From: Flavobacterium sp. N2038
GTDB lineage: Bacteria; Bacteroidota; Bacteroidia; Flavobacteriales; Flavobacteriaceae
Assembly: GCF_025947185.1 (NCBI RefSeq)
Contig: NZ_CP110001.1
Span: forward strand, 3,844,001 to 3,908,000
Direction of reading: 5' to 3'
DNA: 64,000 bases
Shown here: positions 56,045 through 64,000 of the stretch, in pieces
How positions within the stretch are numbered: the first letter of the stretch is position 1
Layout of the letters: every line of letters starts with the position of its first letter
Program-made: the position numbers and the translations under genes
Notes under the pieces: generated by a model
Database searches by the model: none
Told to the model about the DNA's origin: nothing
The model's input: the letters and a program-made list of their open reading frames with translations, nothing else

Positions 56045-57238
56045 TTAAGAAAGTGCAGCTTTAACTTGGTCAGCAGCTTCTTGGAATTGAGTAGCTGATA
56101 AGATTGGCATACCAGAGTTGTCAATTAATTCTTTTGCAATTTCAGCATTTGTTCCTTGCAAACGAACGATGATTGGCACATTGATAGCGTCTCCCATGTT
56201 TTTGTAAGCATCAACAACACCTTGAGCAACACGGTCACAACGAACGATTCCTCCGAAGATGTTAATTAAAATAGCTTTTACGTTTGGATCTTTCAAGATA
56301 ATTCTGAAAGCTGTCTCAACACGTTTTGCATCAGCAGTTCCACCAACGTCAAGGAAGTTAGCAGGTTCAAAACCAGCATATTTAATTAAATCCATAGTTG
56401 CCATTGCAAGACCAGCTCCGTTTACCATACATCCTACAGTACCGTCAAGATCTACATAGTTTAGACCAACTTCTTTCGCTTCAACTTCGATTGGATTCTC
56501 CTCACGGATATCTCTCATTTCAGCATATTTAGGTTGTCTGTATAAAGCGTTATCGTCGATGTTAACTTTAGCATCAACAGCCATAATTTTATTATCAGAT
56601 GTTTTTAAAACCGGGTTGATTTCAAACATAGAAGCATCAGAACCAATGTAAGCATTGTATAATGCATCGATGAATTTCACCATTTCTTTAAAAGCATTTC
56701 CAGAAAGACCTAAATTGAAAGCAATTCTTCTAGCCTGGAAACCTTGTAATCCTACATTAGGATCAACTTCTTCAGTAAAGATTAAGTGTGGAGTATGCTC
56801 AGCAACTTCTTCGATATCCATTCCACCTTCAGTAGAATACATAATCATGTTGCGTCCTGTACCTCTATTCAATAAAACAGAAACATAAAACTCAGAAGTT
56901 TCGCTTTCACCTGGATAATAAACATCCTCAGCTACTAAAACTTTGTTTACTTTTTTACCCTCAGCAGAAGTTTGAGGTGTAATCAATTGCATTCCGATGA
57001 TTTGTTCTGCTAACTCTTCAACTTGTTGTAAGTTCTTAGCCAACTTAACTCCACCACCTTTTCCACGACCACCTGCGTGAATCTGTGCTTTTATTACATG
57101 CCATCCTGTACCAGTTTCGGCAGTTAATTGTTTTGCAGCAGCTACAGCTTCAACCGCATTATTAGCTACAATTCCGCGTTGAATGCGTACTCCGTAACTT
57201 GCTAAAATTTCTTTTCCTTGATATTCGTGTATGTTCAT
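56045..57238 (-). CDS. sucC: Succinyl-CoA ligase (ADP-forming), beta subunit
   Basis: I start at the ATG at 57236-57238, since [17 protein letters not shown] is the conserved N-terminus; the longer frame adds 20 residues of leader. The 397-residue protein has an ATP-grasp domain ([16 protein letters not shown]), the ligase domain ([18 protein letters not shown]), and [14 protein letters not shown]. It makes ATP and succinate from succinyl-CoA. The alpha subunit (sucD) is not adjacent here. Confidence 0.96.
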   Translation of the reverse strand: MNIHEYQGKEILASYGVRIQRGIVANNAVEAVAAAKQLTAETGTGWHVIKAQIHAGGRGKGGGVKLAKNLQQVEELAEQIIGMQLITPQTSAEGKKVNKVLVAEDVYYPGESETSEFYVSVLLNRGTGRNMIMYSTEGGMDIEEVAEHTPHLIFTEEVDPNVGLQGFQARRIAFNLGLSGNAFKEMVKFIDALYNAYIGSDASMFEINPVLKTSDNKIMAVDAKVNIDDNALYRQPKYAEMRDIREENPIEVEAKEVGLNYVDLDGTVGCMVNGAGLAMATMDLIKYAGFEPANFLDVGGTADAKRVETAFRIILKDPNVKAILINIFGGIVRCDRVAQGVVDAYKNMGDAINVPIIVRLQGTNAEIAKELIDNSGMPILSATQFQEAADQVKAALS

Positions 57239-57286
57239 AATATAGAATTTGTCTGGTTCTGAATTTAGTTCAGAATAAAAGTGCGA

Positions 57287-57294
57287 CAAAAGTA
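57287..57294 (-). promoter_or_regulatory. -7 box TACTTTTG for sucC
   Basis: Minus-strand TAnnTTTG, 48 bases before the chosen ATG, which supports that shorter start because the box lies inside the longer frame. Confidence 0.55.
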
Positions 57295-57468
57295 GCAAAA
57301 TTCAACTTAATAGTAAAATCTTTTTCCAATTAAAAATGAGTCAAATTAATATTAACTGTGAATTCATTTTCAAAGAAAATAAATCGTTAAGCAATCACTG
57401 TTTAATTGTTAACTAAAAAACACTATATCGTTTGAGATTTAACAAAAATACCAACGAATTCAACACCT

Positions 57469-57602
57469 AAACAACGATTTTTCCTAATATATTTTAAAAC
57501 ATATTGTCATTTTATCATTTCGCCATGCCTTAAATAACGATTTTATTAATTAAGAAGTCTTTTTCTAATATTACAGCAAAAATGTAAGTCAAATTACGAT
57601 TT
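57469..57602 (+). promoter_or_regulatory. Repeated AAAYWACGATTT sites upstream of gltB
   Basis: Three direct copies at 57469-57480, 57532-57543 and 57591-57602, spaced 63 and 59 bases. Candidate operator sites for an unknown regulator. Confidence 0.4.
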
Positions 57603-57628
57603 CAATACATTATATTTAACGAAATCTT

Positions 57629-57636
57629 TATTTTTG
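57629..57636 (+). promoter_or_regulatory. -7 box TATTTTTG for gltBD
   Basis: Exact TAnnTTTG, 17 bases before the gltB start. Confidence 0.6.
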
Positions 57637-57653
57637 TAGAAAAAATATCAAGA

Positions 57654-60600
57654 ATGAGAGTTAAAGAACAAGGGCTTTATTTGCCTGAATTTGAACACGA
57701 CAATTGTGGTGCAGGATTTATTTGTAATTTGAATGGTATTAAGTCAAATGATATTATTCACAAAGCATTAGACATCTTAATTAAATTAGAACATCGTGGT
57801 GCCGTTAGTTCTGATGGAAGAACTGGTGACGGAGCCGGAATTTTATTCGACATTCCTCATGATTTTTTTAAGAAAGTATGTGACTTTGAAATCCCTGAAA
57901 CGCGCGAGTATGCAGTAGGAATGGTTTTTTTACCAAAAAGCAAAAACCAGGTTTCTTTTTGTATTAATGCCTTTGAAGCAACTATTAAAGATCAGAATTT
58001 AAAGATCTTAGGTTGGAGAGATGTGCCAGTTGACGTTGAAAATTTAGGACAAATTGCCGCAGAAAAAGAACCAACAGTTAAACAAGTTTTTGTTTCTAAA
58101 AACGGACAGGATTTAACTGAACAAGAATTTAATGCAAAACTTTTTGCAGCTAGAAAAATTGCTGAACATGCCGTAAGAGGGTCCAAAACTTCAGAAAGCC
58201 ACATGTTTTATTTTACTAGTTTATCGACCACTACTATAATATATAAAGGTCTATTGATGCCGGAAGACATCAGCCGTTATTATATAGATTTGAAAGATCC
58301 AGACCTGGTGACGCGTTTAGCACTTGTACACCAGCGTTTCTCTACCAATACATTCCCATCCTGGGACTTAGCTCAACCGTTTAGATACATGTGTCATAAT
58401 GGTGAGATCAACACACTTCGTGGAAACGTAAGCCGTATGCGTGCTCGTGAAGAGCTTATGCAGAGTAAAGTTTTTGGCGATGATATCAAAAAATTATTCC
58501 CAATTATCTTAGAAGGAAAATCAGATTCTGCTTCTATGGATATGGTGGTTGAACTTTTATTAATGACAGGTCGTTCACTTCCAGAGGCAATGATGATGGT
58601 TGTTCCTGAAGCTTGGGAAAAACACCAGACAATGTCTCCTGAGAAAAAAGCTTTTTACGAGTTTAATGCTTGTATTATGGAGCCTTGGGATGGTCCAGCT
58701 TCTATTCCGTTTACAGATGGAAACGTAATTGGTGCTTTATTAGACAGAAACGGACTTCGTCCTTCTCGTTATACATTAACACACAGCGGTTTCGTAATCA
58801 TGTCATCAGAAATTGGTGTACTAGACATCGATCCGGAAGATGTAATTCAGCACGGTCGTTTAGAGCCGGGAAAAATGTTCCTGGTTGACATGAACGAAGG
58901 TCGTATTATTGAAGACGAAGAAGTTAAGAAAGCGATTGTTACAAAACGTCCTTATCAACAATGGATTGATGAAAACTTATTGCCATTAGCAAAAGTTCCC
59001 TACACTAACAACCCTACTCCTGTTGAAAAATTAGATTTCCAAACCAGACAACGTTTATTTGGTTATACAATCGAAGATTTAAAAACAATCATCAACCCGA
59101 TGGGAGGACAAGGAGCTGAAGCAATCAGTTCTATGGGTAACGATACGCCTTTGGCAGTATTGTCAGATCAGCCACAATTGTTGTACAACTACTTCAAACA
59201 ATTATTTGCTCAGGTAACTAACCCTCCTTTGGATGGTATTCGCGAGGAAATCATTACTGATATCAGTTTAGCAATTGGTGGAGATTTCAATATTTTTGAA
59301 ATTGAATCTAAACAATGCAAAAAACTAAAAATCCAAAATCCGGTTATTTCTAATGAGGATTTGGATAAAATCAGAAATATTGATCACGCAGATTTCAAAT
59401 CGGCTACTATTTCTACGTTATACAAAATAGAAAAAGGAGTTAATGGTTTAGAAAGAGCACTTGAAAAATGTGTTCAGGCAACTTTCAAAGCTGTAAATGA
59501 AGGATGTAATGTTATCATTCTTTCAGATAGAGGCGTAAGCGAGCAATTGGCTCCAATTCCAATGTTATTGGCTTGTTCTTACATTCACCATTCATTAAAC
59601 ATTTTACAGGTTCGTTCTAAATTCGGAATCATCATCGAATCTGCAGAACCTCGTGAGCCTCATCATTTTGCTTTATTGTTCGGATACGGTGCAAGTGCAA
59701 TCAATCCTTACATGGTAAACGAAATCATTTACGATCAGGTAGAACAAGGTTTCATTACAGGAGTAAAAGCAGATTATGCTGTTGTAAACTACAACAAAGC
59801 GATTGCAAAAGGAATCGTTAAAATCATGAACAAAATTGGTATCTCTACATTACATTCATACAGAGCTGCTCAGATTTTCGAGATTTTAGGTTTAAACAAA
59901 ACATTCACATCTAAATACTTCCCTTACACTCCATCAAGAATTGAAGGTATTGGTTTAATGGAAGTAGAGAAAGAAGTTAAGAAACGTTTCCAAAAAGCTT
60001 TCCCAAATTCAAAAGTTGCTAGTTTGCTTTCTCTTGAAATTGGAGGTATTTACAGATGGAGGCGTGGCGGTGAAAAACACATGTTTAACCCAACCACTAT
60101 TTCTAAATTACAACAAGCGGTTCGCTTAAACAGCCCTGAAAGTTATAAAGAATACTCAAATGCCGTTAACGAGCAAAGCTCAAACTTAATGACGATTAGA
60201 GGTTTATTTGAATTCAACAATTTAGATCCAATTTCTATTGACGAAGTAGAACCTTGGACAGAAATTGTAAAGAAATTCAAAACGGGTGCAATGTCTTACG
60301 GATCTATTTCTAGAGAAGCACACGAGAATTTAGCGATTGCAATGAACAGAATTGGCGGAAAAAGTAACTCTGGAGAAGGTGGGGAAGATCCAAAACGTTT
60401 CCAGAAAGAAATTAACGGAGATTCCAGAAACTCTGCAATTAAACAAGTTGCTTCAGGACGTTTTGGTGTTTCGATCAACTATTTGACAAATGCTAAAGAA
60501 ATCCAGATTAAAATGGCTCAGGGAGCAAAACCTGGTGAAGGCGGACAATTACCTGGAGAGAAAGTAGTGCCTTGGATTGCTGAAACCAGAAACTCTACGC

Positions 60601-62171
60601 CTTATGTAGGTTTAATTTCACCTCCTCCTCACCACGATATTTACTCCATTGAGGATTTATCTCAGTTGATTTACGATTTGAAAAATGCCAATCGTGAAGC
60701 ACGTGTAAACGTAAAATTAGTTTCTGAAGTTGGAGTTGGAACCATCGCTGCCGGTGTTGCCAAAGCAAAAGCTGACGTTATCTTAATTTCTGGTTACGAC
60801 GGAGGAACGGGAGCTGCACCATTAACATCTTTACAACACACAGGTATTCCGTGGGAACTTGGTTTAGCCGAAGCTCAGCAGACTTTGATCTTAAACGATT
60901 TAAGAAGTCGTGTAGTTTTAGAATGTGACGGACAGTTAAAAACAGGACGCGACGTGGCGATAGCAGCTTTATTAGGAGCTGAAGAATTCGGTTTTGCAAC
61001 TGCACCGCTTGTAGCTTCGGGATGTATCATGATGAGAGCTTGTCATTTAAATACTTGTCCGGTTGGTATTGCAACTCAGGATCCTGAATTGAGAAAAAAT
61101 TTCAAAGGAACTCCAGAGCACGTCATCAACTTCATGTATTTTATTGCTGAAGAATTAAGAGAAATCATGGCGCAATTAGGTTTCAGAACTTTAAAAGAAA
61201 TGGTGGGTCAGTCACAAAAATTAAATGTGAACAAAGCGATCAAACATTACAAAGCAAATGGTTTAGATTTATCACCAATTCTATACAAACCGGAAAAAGC
61301 GAAAACACAGCCAAATCACAATACAACACAACAAGACCACCAACTTGAAAATGTATTGGATTTTGATATCATCAAAGAAGCGATTCCGTCTATTTATAGA
61401 AAAGAAAAAACAAGAGTAACCTTTAAAATTAAAAATACAGACCGTTCTGTAGGTGCTATTTTGAGTAACGAAATCTCAAAAATTTATGGCGCGCAAGGAT
61501 TACCTGATGACACTATTTTAGTTGATTTTGAAGGTTCTGCCGGACAAAGTTTTGGTGCTTTTGCAACAAACGGGTTGTCGTTTAAAATTCACGGAAACTG
61601 TAATGATTATTTAGGAAAAGGTCTTTCCGGAGGAAAACTAATTGTAAAAGTACCTCCTACTGCAACTTTCAAACCTGAAGACAATATCATTATCGGGAAC
61701 GTTGCCCTTTACGGAGCTATTACCGGAGAGGCTTATATTAATGGAATGGCCGGAGAGCGTTTTTGTGTGAGAAATTCCGGAGCAACAGCAGTTGTTGAAG
61801 GAATTGGAGATCACGGTTGCGAGTACATGACCGGTGGTACAGTAGTAGTTTTAGGAAAAACAGGAAGAAACTTCGCAGCTGGTATGAGCGGTGGTGTTGC
61901 TTATGTTTACGATCCGAAAAACAGATTCGATTCAACGGTATGCAACATGGAAATGGTTGCCTTCGATCCTTTGGAAGAAGAAGATGTTACTAAACTAAGA
62001 CGATTGATCAAAAATCACTCATTGTACACCAGCAGTCCATTAGCAAAAAGAATTTTAGCAGACTGGGAAAACCAACAACAGCACTTCGTAAAAGTAATGC
62101 CAACTGATTACAAAAAAGCATTACAAAGAATTGCAGAAGAGAAAAAAATAGAAGAATTAATAGCTGGATAA
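57654..62171 (+). CDS. gltB: Glutamate synthase large subunit
   Basis: A 1505-residue protein that makes two glutamate from glutamine and 2-oxoglutarate. A 17-residue leader precedes the nucleophile C18 ([10 protein letters not shown]), which is expected to be removed. Then come the class II amidotransferase domain (to about 420), the central domain, the FMN synthase domain ([26 protein letters not shown]), the 3Fe-4S cysteines ([15 protein letters not shown]), and the C-terminal beta-helix GXGXG domain ([29 protein letters not shown]). It works with GltD. Confidence 0.97.
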   Translation: MRVKEQGLYLPEFEHDNCGAGFICNLNGIKSNDIIHKALDILIKLEHRGAVSSDGRTGDGAGILFDIPHDFFKKVCDFEIPETREYAVGMVFLPKSKNQVSFCINAFEATIKDQNLKILGWRDVPVDVENLGQIAAEKEPTVKQVFVSKNGQDLTEQEFNAKLFAARKIAEHAVRGSKTSESHMFYFTSLSTTTIIYKGLLMPEDISRYYIDLKDPDLVTRLALVHQRFSTNTFPSWDLAQPFRYMCHNGEINTLRGNVSRMRAREELMQSKVFGDDIKKLFPIILEGKSDSASMDMVVELLLMTGRSLPEAMMMVVPEAWEKHQTMSPEKKAFYEFNACIMEPWDGPASIPFTDGNVIGALLDRNGLRPSRYTLTHSGFVIMSSEIGVLDIDPEDVIQHGRLEPGKMFLVDMNEGRIIEDEEVKKAIVTKRPYQQWIDENLLPLAKVPYTNNPTPVEKLDFQTRQRLFGYTIEDLKTIINPMGGQGAEAISSMGNDTPLAVLSDQPQLLYNYFKQLFAQVTNPPLDGIREEIITDISLAIGGDFNIFEIESKQCKKLKIQNPVISNEDLDKIRNIDHADFKSATISTLYKIEKGVNGLERALEKCVQATFKAVNEGCNVIILSDRGVSEQLAPIPMLLACSYIHHSLNILQVRSKFGIIIESAEPREPHHFALLFGYGASAINPYMVNEIIYDQVEQGFITGVKADYAVVNYNKAIAKGIVKIMNKIGISTLHSYRAAQIFEILGLNKTFTSKYFPYTPSRIEGIGLMEVEKEVKKRFQKAFPNSKVASLLSLEIGGIYRWRRGGEKHMFNPTTISKLQQAVRLNSPESYKEYSNAVNEQSSNLMTIRGLFEFNNLDPISIDEVEPWTEIVKKFKTGAMSYGSISREAHENLAIAMNRIGGKSNSGEGGEDPKRFQKEINGDSRNSAIKQVASGRFGVSINYLTNAKEIQIKMAQGAKPGEGGQLPGEKVVPWIAETRNSTPYVGLISPPPHHDIYSIEDLSQLIYDLKNANREARVNVKLVSEVGVGTIAAGVAKAKADVILISGYDGGTGAAPLTSLQHTGIPWELGLAEAQQTLILNDLRSRVVLECDGQLKTGRDVAIAALLGAEEFGFATAPLVASGCIMMRACHLNTCPVGIATQDPELRKNFKGTPEHVINFMYFIAEELREIMAQLGFRTLKEMVGQSQKLNVNKAIKHYKANGLDLSPILYKPEKAKTQPNHNTTQQDHQLENVLDFDIIKEAIPSIYRKEKTRVTFKIKNTDRSVGAILSNEISKIYGAQGLPDDTILVDFEGSAGQSFGAFATNGLSFKIHGNCNDYLGKGLSGGKLIVKVPPTATFKPEDNIIIGNVALYGAITGEAYINGMAGERFCVRNSGATAVVEGIGDHGCEYMTGGTVVVLGKTGRNFAAGMSGGVAYVYDPKNRFDSTVCNMEMVAFDPLEEEDVTKLRRLIKNHSLYTSSPLAKRILADWENQQQHFVKVMPTDYKKALQRIAEEKKIEELIAG

Positions 62172-62190
62172 AAATCAATTTCAAAAAATA

Positions 62191-62289
62191 AAATTCCAAA
62201 TTCCAATGGCAATATCAGTGGCAATGTCTTCCTGAGCGAAGTCGAAGGATTGGAATTTGGACTCGAGCGATAGCGAACAGGCGAAGCAA
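62191..62289. repeat. Repeat cluster inside the gltB-gltD operon
   Basis: CCAAATTCCAAT (62196-62207) and ATTGGAATTTGG (62249-62260) are a perfect 12-bp inverted repeat. Between them lies CTGAGCGAAGTCGAAG (also near 4050). After them lies copy 2 of the 25-base repeat (62265-62289). It fills most of the 150-base gap between the two genes. Confidence 0.75.
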
Positions 62290-62321
62290 TTTAAAGAAAT
62301 TGGAATTTAATTTAAAATGTC

Positions 62322-63776
62322 ATGGGTAAAATAGGCGGATTTAAAGAATATAACAGAGCCGACGAAAGTAATTTAGCAGTAGCAGAACGTGTTTCAAACT
62401 ACAACGAATTTACTATTCCGTTAGCAAAAGATAAAATAAAAGAACAAGGTTCAAGATGTATGGATTGTGGTATTCCATTTTGCCACAGCAGTTGTCCATT
62501 AGGAAATTTAATTCCTGACTTCAACGACATGGTGCATCAGGAAGAATGGCAGAGTGCATTAGAGATTTTGCAATCGACTAATAACTTTCCAGAATTTACA
62601 GGACGCTTATGCCCTGCTCCATGTGAGAAATCATGTGTATTAGGCATCATCAAAGATCCTGTTGCGATAGAAAACATCGAGAAAAACATCGTTGAAAGAG
62701 GTTTTGCAGAAGGATGGATCAAACCACAAACTCCTAAAAAGAGAACCGGAAAAACTGTTGCTGTTATTGGTTCAGGTCCTGCGGGACTTGCAGCTGCTCA
62801 ACAATTAAACAGAGCTGGTCACACGGTTACTGTTTTTGAAAGAGACAATGCAATTGGAGGTTTATTACGTTACGGGATTCCAAATTTCAAATTAGAAAAA
62901 GGAATTATCGACAGACGTGTAGCAATTCTTGAAGCAGAAGGAATCACTTTCAAAACTGATGTAAATGTTGGTGTAAACTTTAGCGTAGCCGAATTAAATG
63001 CATTCGATTCTATCGTTTTATGCGGAGGAGCAACAGAAAGAAGAAGCCTTCCAACTAAAGGAATCGAAAGCAAAGGTGTTGTTCAAGCAATGGATTTCTT
63101 AACACAGCAAACTAAAGTTTTATACGGAGAATCAATTCCAGATCAGGTTAAAGCAACTGGTAAAGATGTAATCGTTATTGGTGGTGGAGATACTGGTTCT
63201 GACTGTATTGGAACTTCAAACAGACACGGAGCTAAATCGGTAACTAACTTTGAGATTTTACCTAAACCTCCGGTTGGAAGAAGCGAGTCAACTCCTTGGC
63301 CTTTCTGGCCGCTGCAGTTAAAAACATCTTCTTCTCACGAAGAAGGTTGCGACAGAAACTGGTTAATCAATACTAAAGAATTCATTTCTAACGATAAAGG
63401 TGAATTAACCGGATTAAAAACGGTTGAAGTGCAATGGAAAATGACTCCGGGTCAACGTCCTGAATTAATAGAAAAAGAAGGTTCTGAGAAAATCTGGCCT
63501 TGCGATTTAGCTTTATTAGCTTTAGGATTTACAGGTCCGGAGAAAACTCTAAGCGAACAATTAGGCATCGAAACTGATTTTAGAAGCAATTACAAAGCAA
63601 CTAATTATCAAACAAACGTTCCTCACATTTTCACTGCAGGTGATATGCGAAGAGGACAATCATTAATCGTGTGGGCTATTTCAGAAGGTCGCGAAGCAGC
63701 AAGAGAGGTAGATTTGTTCCTTATGGGATCTACAAACTTGCCTACTAAAGGAAAAGGAGATCTTCCGAGCCTATAA
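62322..63776 (+). CDS. gltD: Glutamate synthase small subunit
   Basis: A 484-residue flavoprotein that oxidises NAD(P)H for GltB. The N-terminal cysteine clusters for 4Fe-4S are CMDCGIPFCHSSCPLGN and CPAPCEKSC. The FAD motif is GSGPAGLAAAQQL, the NADP motif GGGDTGSDCIG, and the C-terminal FAD block TAGDMRRGQSLIVWAISEGR. Full length. Confidence 0.97.
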   Translation: MGKIGGFKEYNRADESNLAVAERVSNYNEFTIPLAKDKIKEQGSRCMDCGIPFCHSSCPLGNLIPDFNDMVHQEEWQSALEILQSTNNFPEFTGRLCPAPCEKSCVLGIIKDPVAIENIEKNIVERGFAEGWIKPQTPKKRTGKTVAVIGSGPAGLAAAQQLNRAGHTVTVFERDNAIGGLLRYGIPNFKLEKGIIDRRVAILEAEGITFKTDVNVGVNFSVAELNAFDSIVLCGGATERRSLPTKGIESKGVVQAMDFLTQQTKVLYGESIPDQVKATGKDVIVIGGGDTGSDCIGTSNRHGAKSVTNFEILPKPPVGRSESTPWPFWPLQLKTSSSHEEGCDRNWLINTKEFISNDKGELTGLKTVEVQWKMTPGQRPELIEKEGSEKIWPCDLALLALGFTGPEKTLSEQLGIETDFRSNYKATNYQTNVPHIFTAGDMRRGQSLIVWAISEGREAAREVDLFLMGSTNLPTKGKGDLPSL

Positions 63777-63881
63777 TTTTTCTAAGGTTCTGAGGTAGTA
63801 AGATGCTAAGGTTCTAAGATACTGAGTTTCTCTCTTAGAATTTTATTTACTCTTATTCCAATAAACAACATAACTACTAAC

Positions 63882-63911
63882 AAACCCTTGAATTTATATT
63901 CAGGGGTTTTG
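63882..63911 (+). terminator. Terminator after gltD
   Basis: Stem AAACCCTTGAAT / ATTCAGGGGTTT (one mismatch) followed by TTGTTTTGTTTTTT. It comes 106 bases after the stop, following the tract AAGGTTCT...AAGGTTCTAAG. Confidence 0.65.
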
Positions 63912-63921
63912 TTTTGTTTTT

Positions 63922-63994
63922 TAGCCACAGATTATCATGATTAAAAGGATTTTTTTTCTGCCACAACTCGAGCGATAGCGAACAGGCGAAGCAA
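63922..63994. repeat. CACAGATTA arm and copy 3 of the 25-base repeat
   Basis: AGCCACAGATTA starts near 63923, and the 25-base repeat ends at 63994 (63970-63994). It runs toward the window edge, so a second arm may lie outside. Confidence 0.6.
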
Positions 63995-64000
63995 TTACAC

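Larger units (their letters stand above)
57239..57653. other. Divergent control region between sucC and gltB
   Basis: The 415 bases hold the sucC promoter at 57287-57294 (minus), the gltB promoter at 57629-57636 (plus), and three direct repeats AAAYWACGATTT at 57469, 57532 and 57591. A fourth, inverted AAATCGTTA lies at 57382. No ORF of note. Confidence 0.6.

Noticed and set aside
57299..57600. Short RNA gene in the sucC-gltB gap
   Set aside because: The gap is AT-rich, without a strong helix or terminator; repeated short sites are better explained as regulatory.

Overview
The window is a low-GC chromosomal segment (roughly one third G+C by eye) that looks like the genus Flavobacterium or a very close relative (Bacteroidota, Flavobacteriia). 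The reasons are: many Bacteroidota-type -7 promoter boxes (TAnnTTTG) a short distance before start codons; A-rich leaders with almost no Shine-Dalgarno sequences; SusC/SusD and TonB-receptor/DUF4249 lipoprotein pairs; a NusB with a long N-terminal extension; a NusB-YajC gene pair; a cyclophilin-FKBP fusion; and families typical of this phylum (DUF3276, DUF4249, DUF5694, DUF6515). I see no rRNA, tRNA, prophage, integrase, transposase gene or CRISPR array. The exact species cannot be fixed from the sequence alone.

Layout. 0-4 kb: end of a DUF6515-like Asn/Arg/Tyr-rich protein, a formylglycine-generating-type enzyme, peptidase T and a YdeI-family protein. 4.4-7 kb (minus strand): yajC, nusB and leucine dehydrogenase. 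7-12.3 kb: an ABC exporter, a PUR/DUF3276 protein, two alpha/beta hydrolases, CsaA and a thioredoxin-fold protein. 12.25-12.64 kb: a strong promoter with no conventional gene behind it (candidate RNA or leader), then a GreA/GreB-type factor. 13-19.7 kb (mostly minus): cytochrome c lipoprotein, cyclophilin-FKBP, MFS transporter, cupin, membrane protein, archaemetzincin-type lipoprotein, sugar-phosphate isomerase-like protein, FMN reductase and a small lipoprotein. 20-23.4 kb: trmD and rplS, separated by an AraC/GyrI regulator and an agmatine deiminase-type lipoprotein. 23.4-26.8 kb: a repeat cluster, an XRE regulator and monomeric isocitrate dehydrogenase. 26.9-33.7 kb: two tandem copies of a TonB receptor + DUF4249 lipoprotein module. 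33.7-40.8 kb: small housekeeping and accessory genes (GyrI-like, DinB, thiamine pyrophosphokinase, LRR protein, RlmF, SemiSWEET-like protein, hydrolase, UvrB). 40.9-51.1 kb: prolyl oligopeptidase, TerB-like protein, esterase, dipeptide epimerase, PLP enzyme and a SusD/SusC pair, a plausible peptide-scavenging neighbourhood. 51.4-55.7 kb: DUF1456, a LytTR/LytS two-component pair and two tandem DUF5694 proteins. 56-63.8 kb: sucC, then gltB and gltD (glutamate synthase).

Central nitrogen and carbon metabolism is well represented: leucine dehydrogenase, glutamate synthase, isocitrate dehydrogenase and succinyl-CoA ligase meet at 2-oxoglutarate/glutamate. The surface-uptake modules (two TonB-DUF4249 pairs, one SusCD pair) and the peptidases fit a heterotroph that uses polymers and peptides.

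The most notable non-gene content is a set of REP-like palindromes (4.15, 23.46-23.62, 54.81 and 55.67-55.98 kb), several with a GTAG foot and most in inverted pairs, plus other short interspersed repeats. One of these repeat clusters lies inside the gltB-gltD operon. No matching REP-associated transposase is in the window. I did not find a gene cluster that I can defend as a wholly new system. The best candidates for undescribed biology are the transcribed-looking 12.25-12.64 kb interval, the repeated AACGATTT-core sites before gltB, and the duplicated outer-membrane modules.
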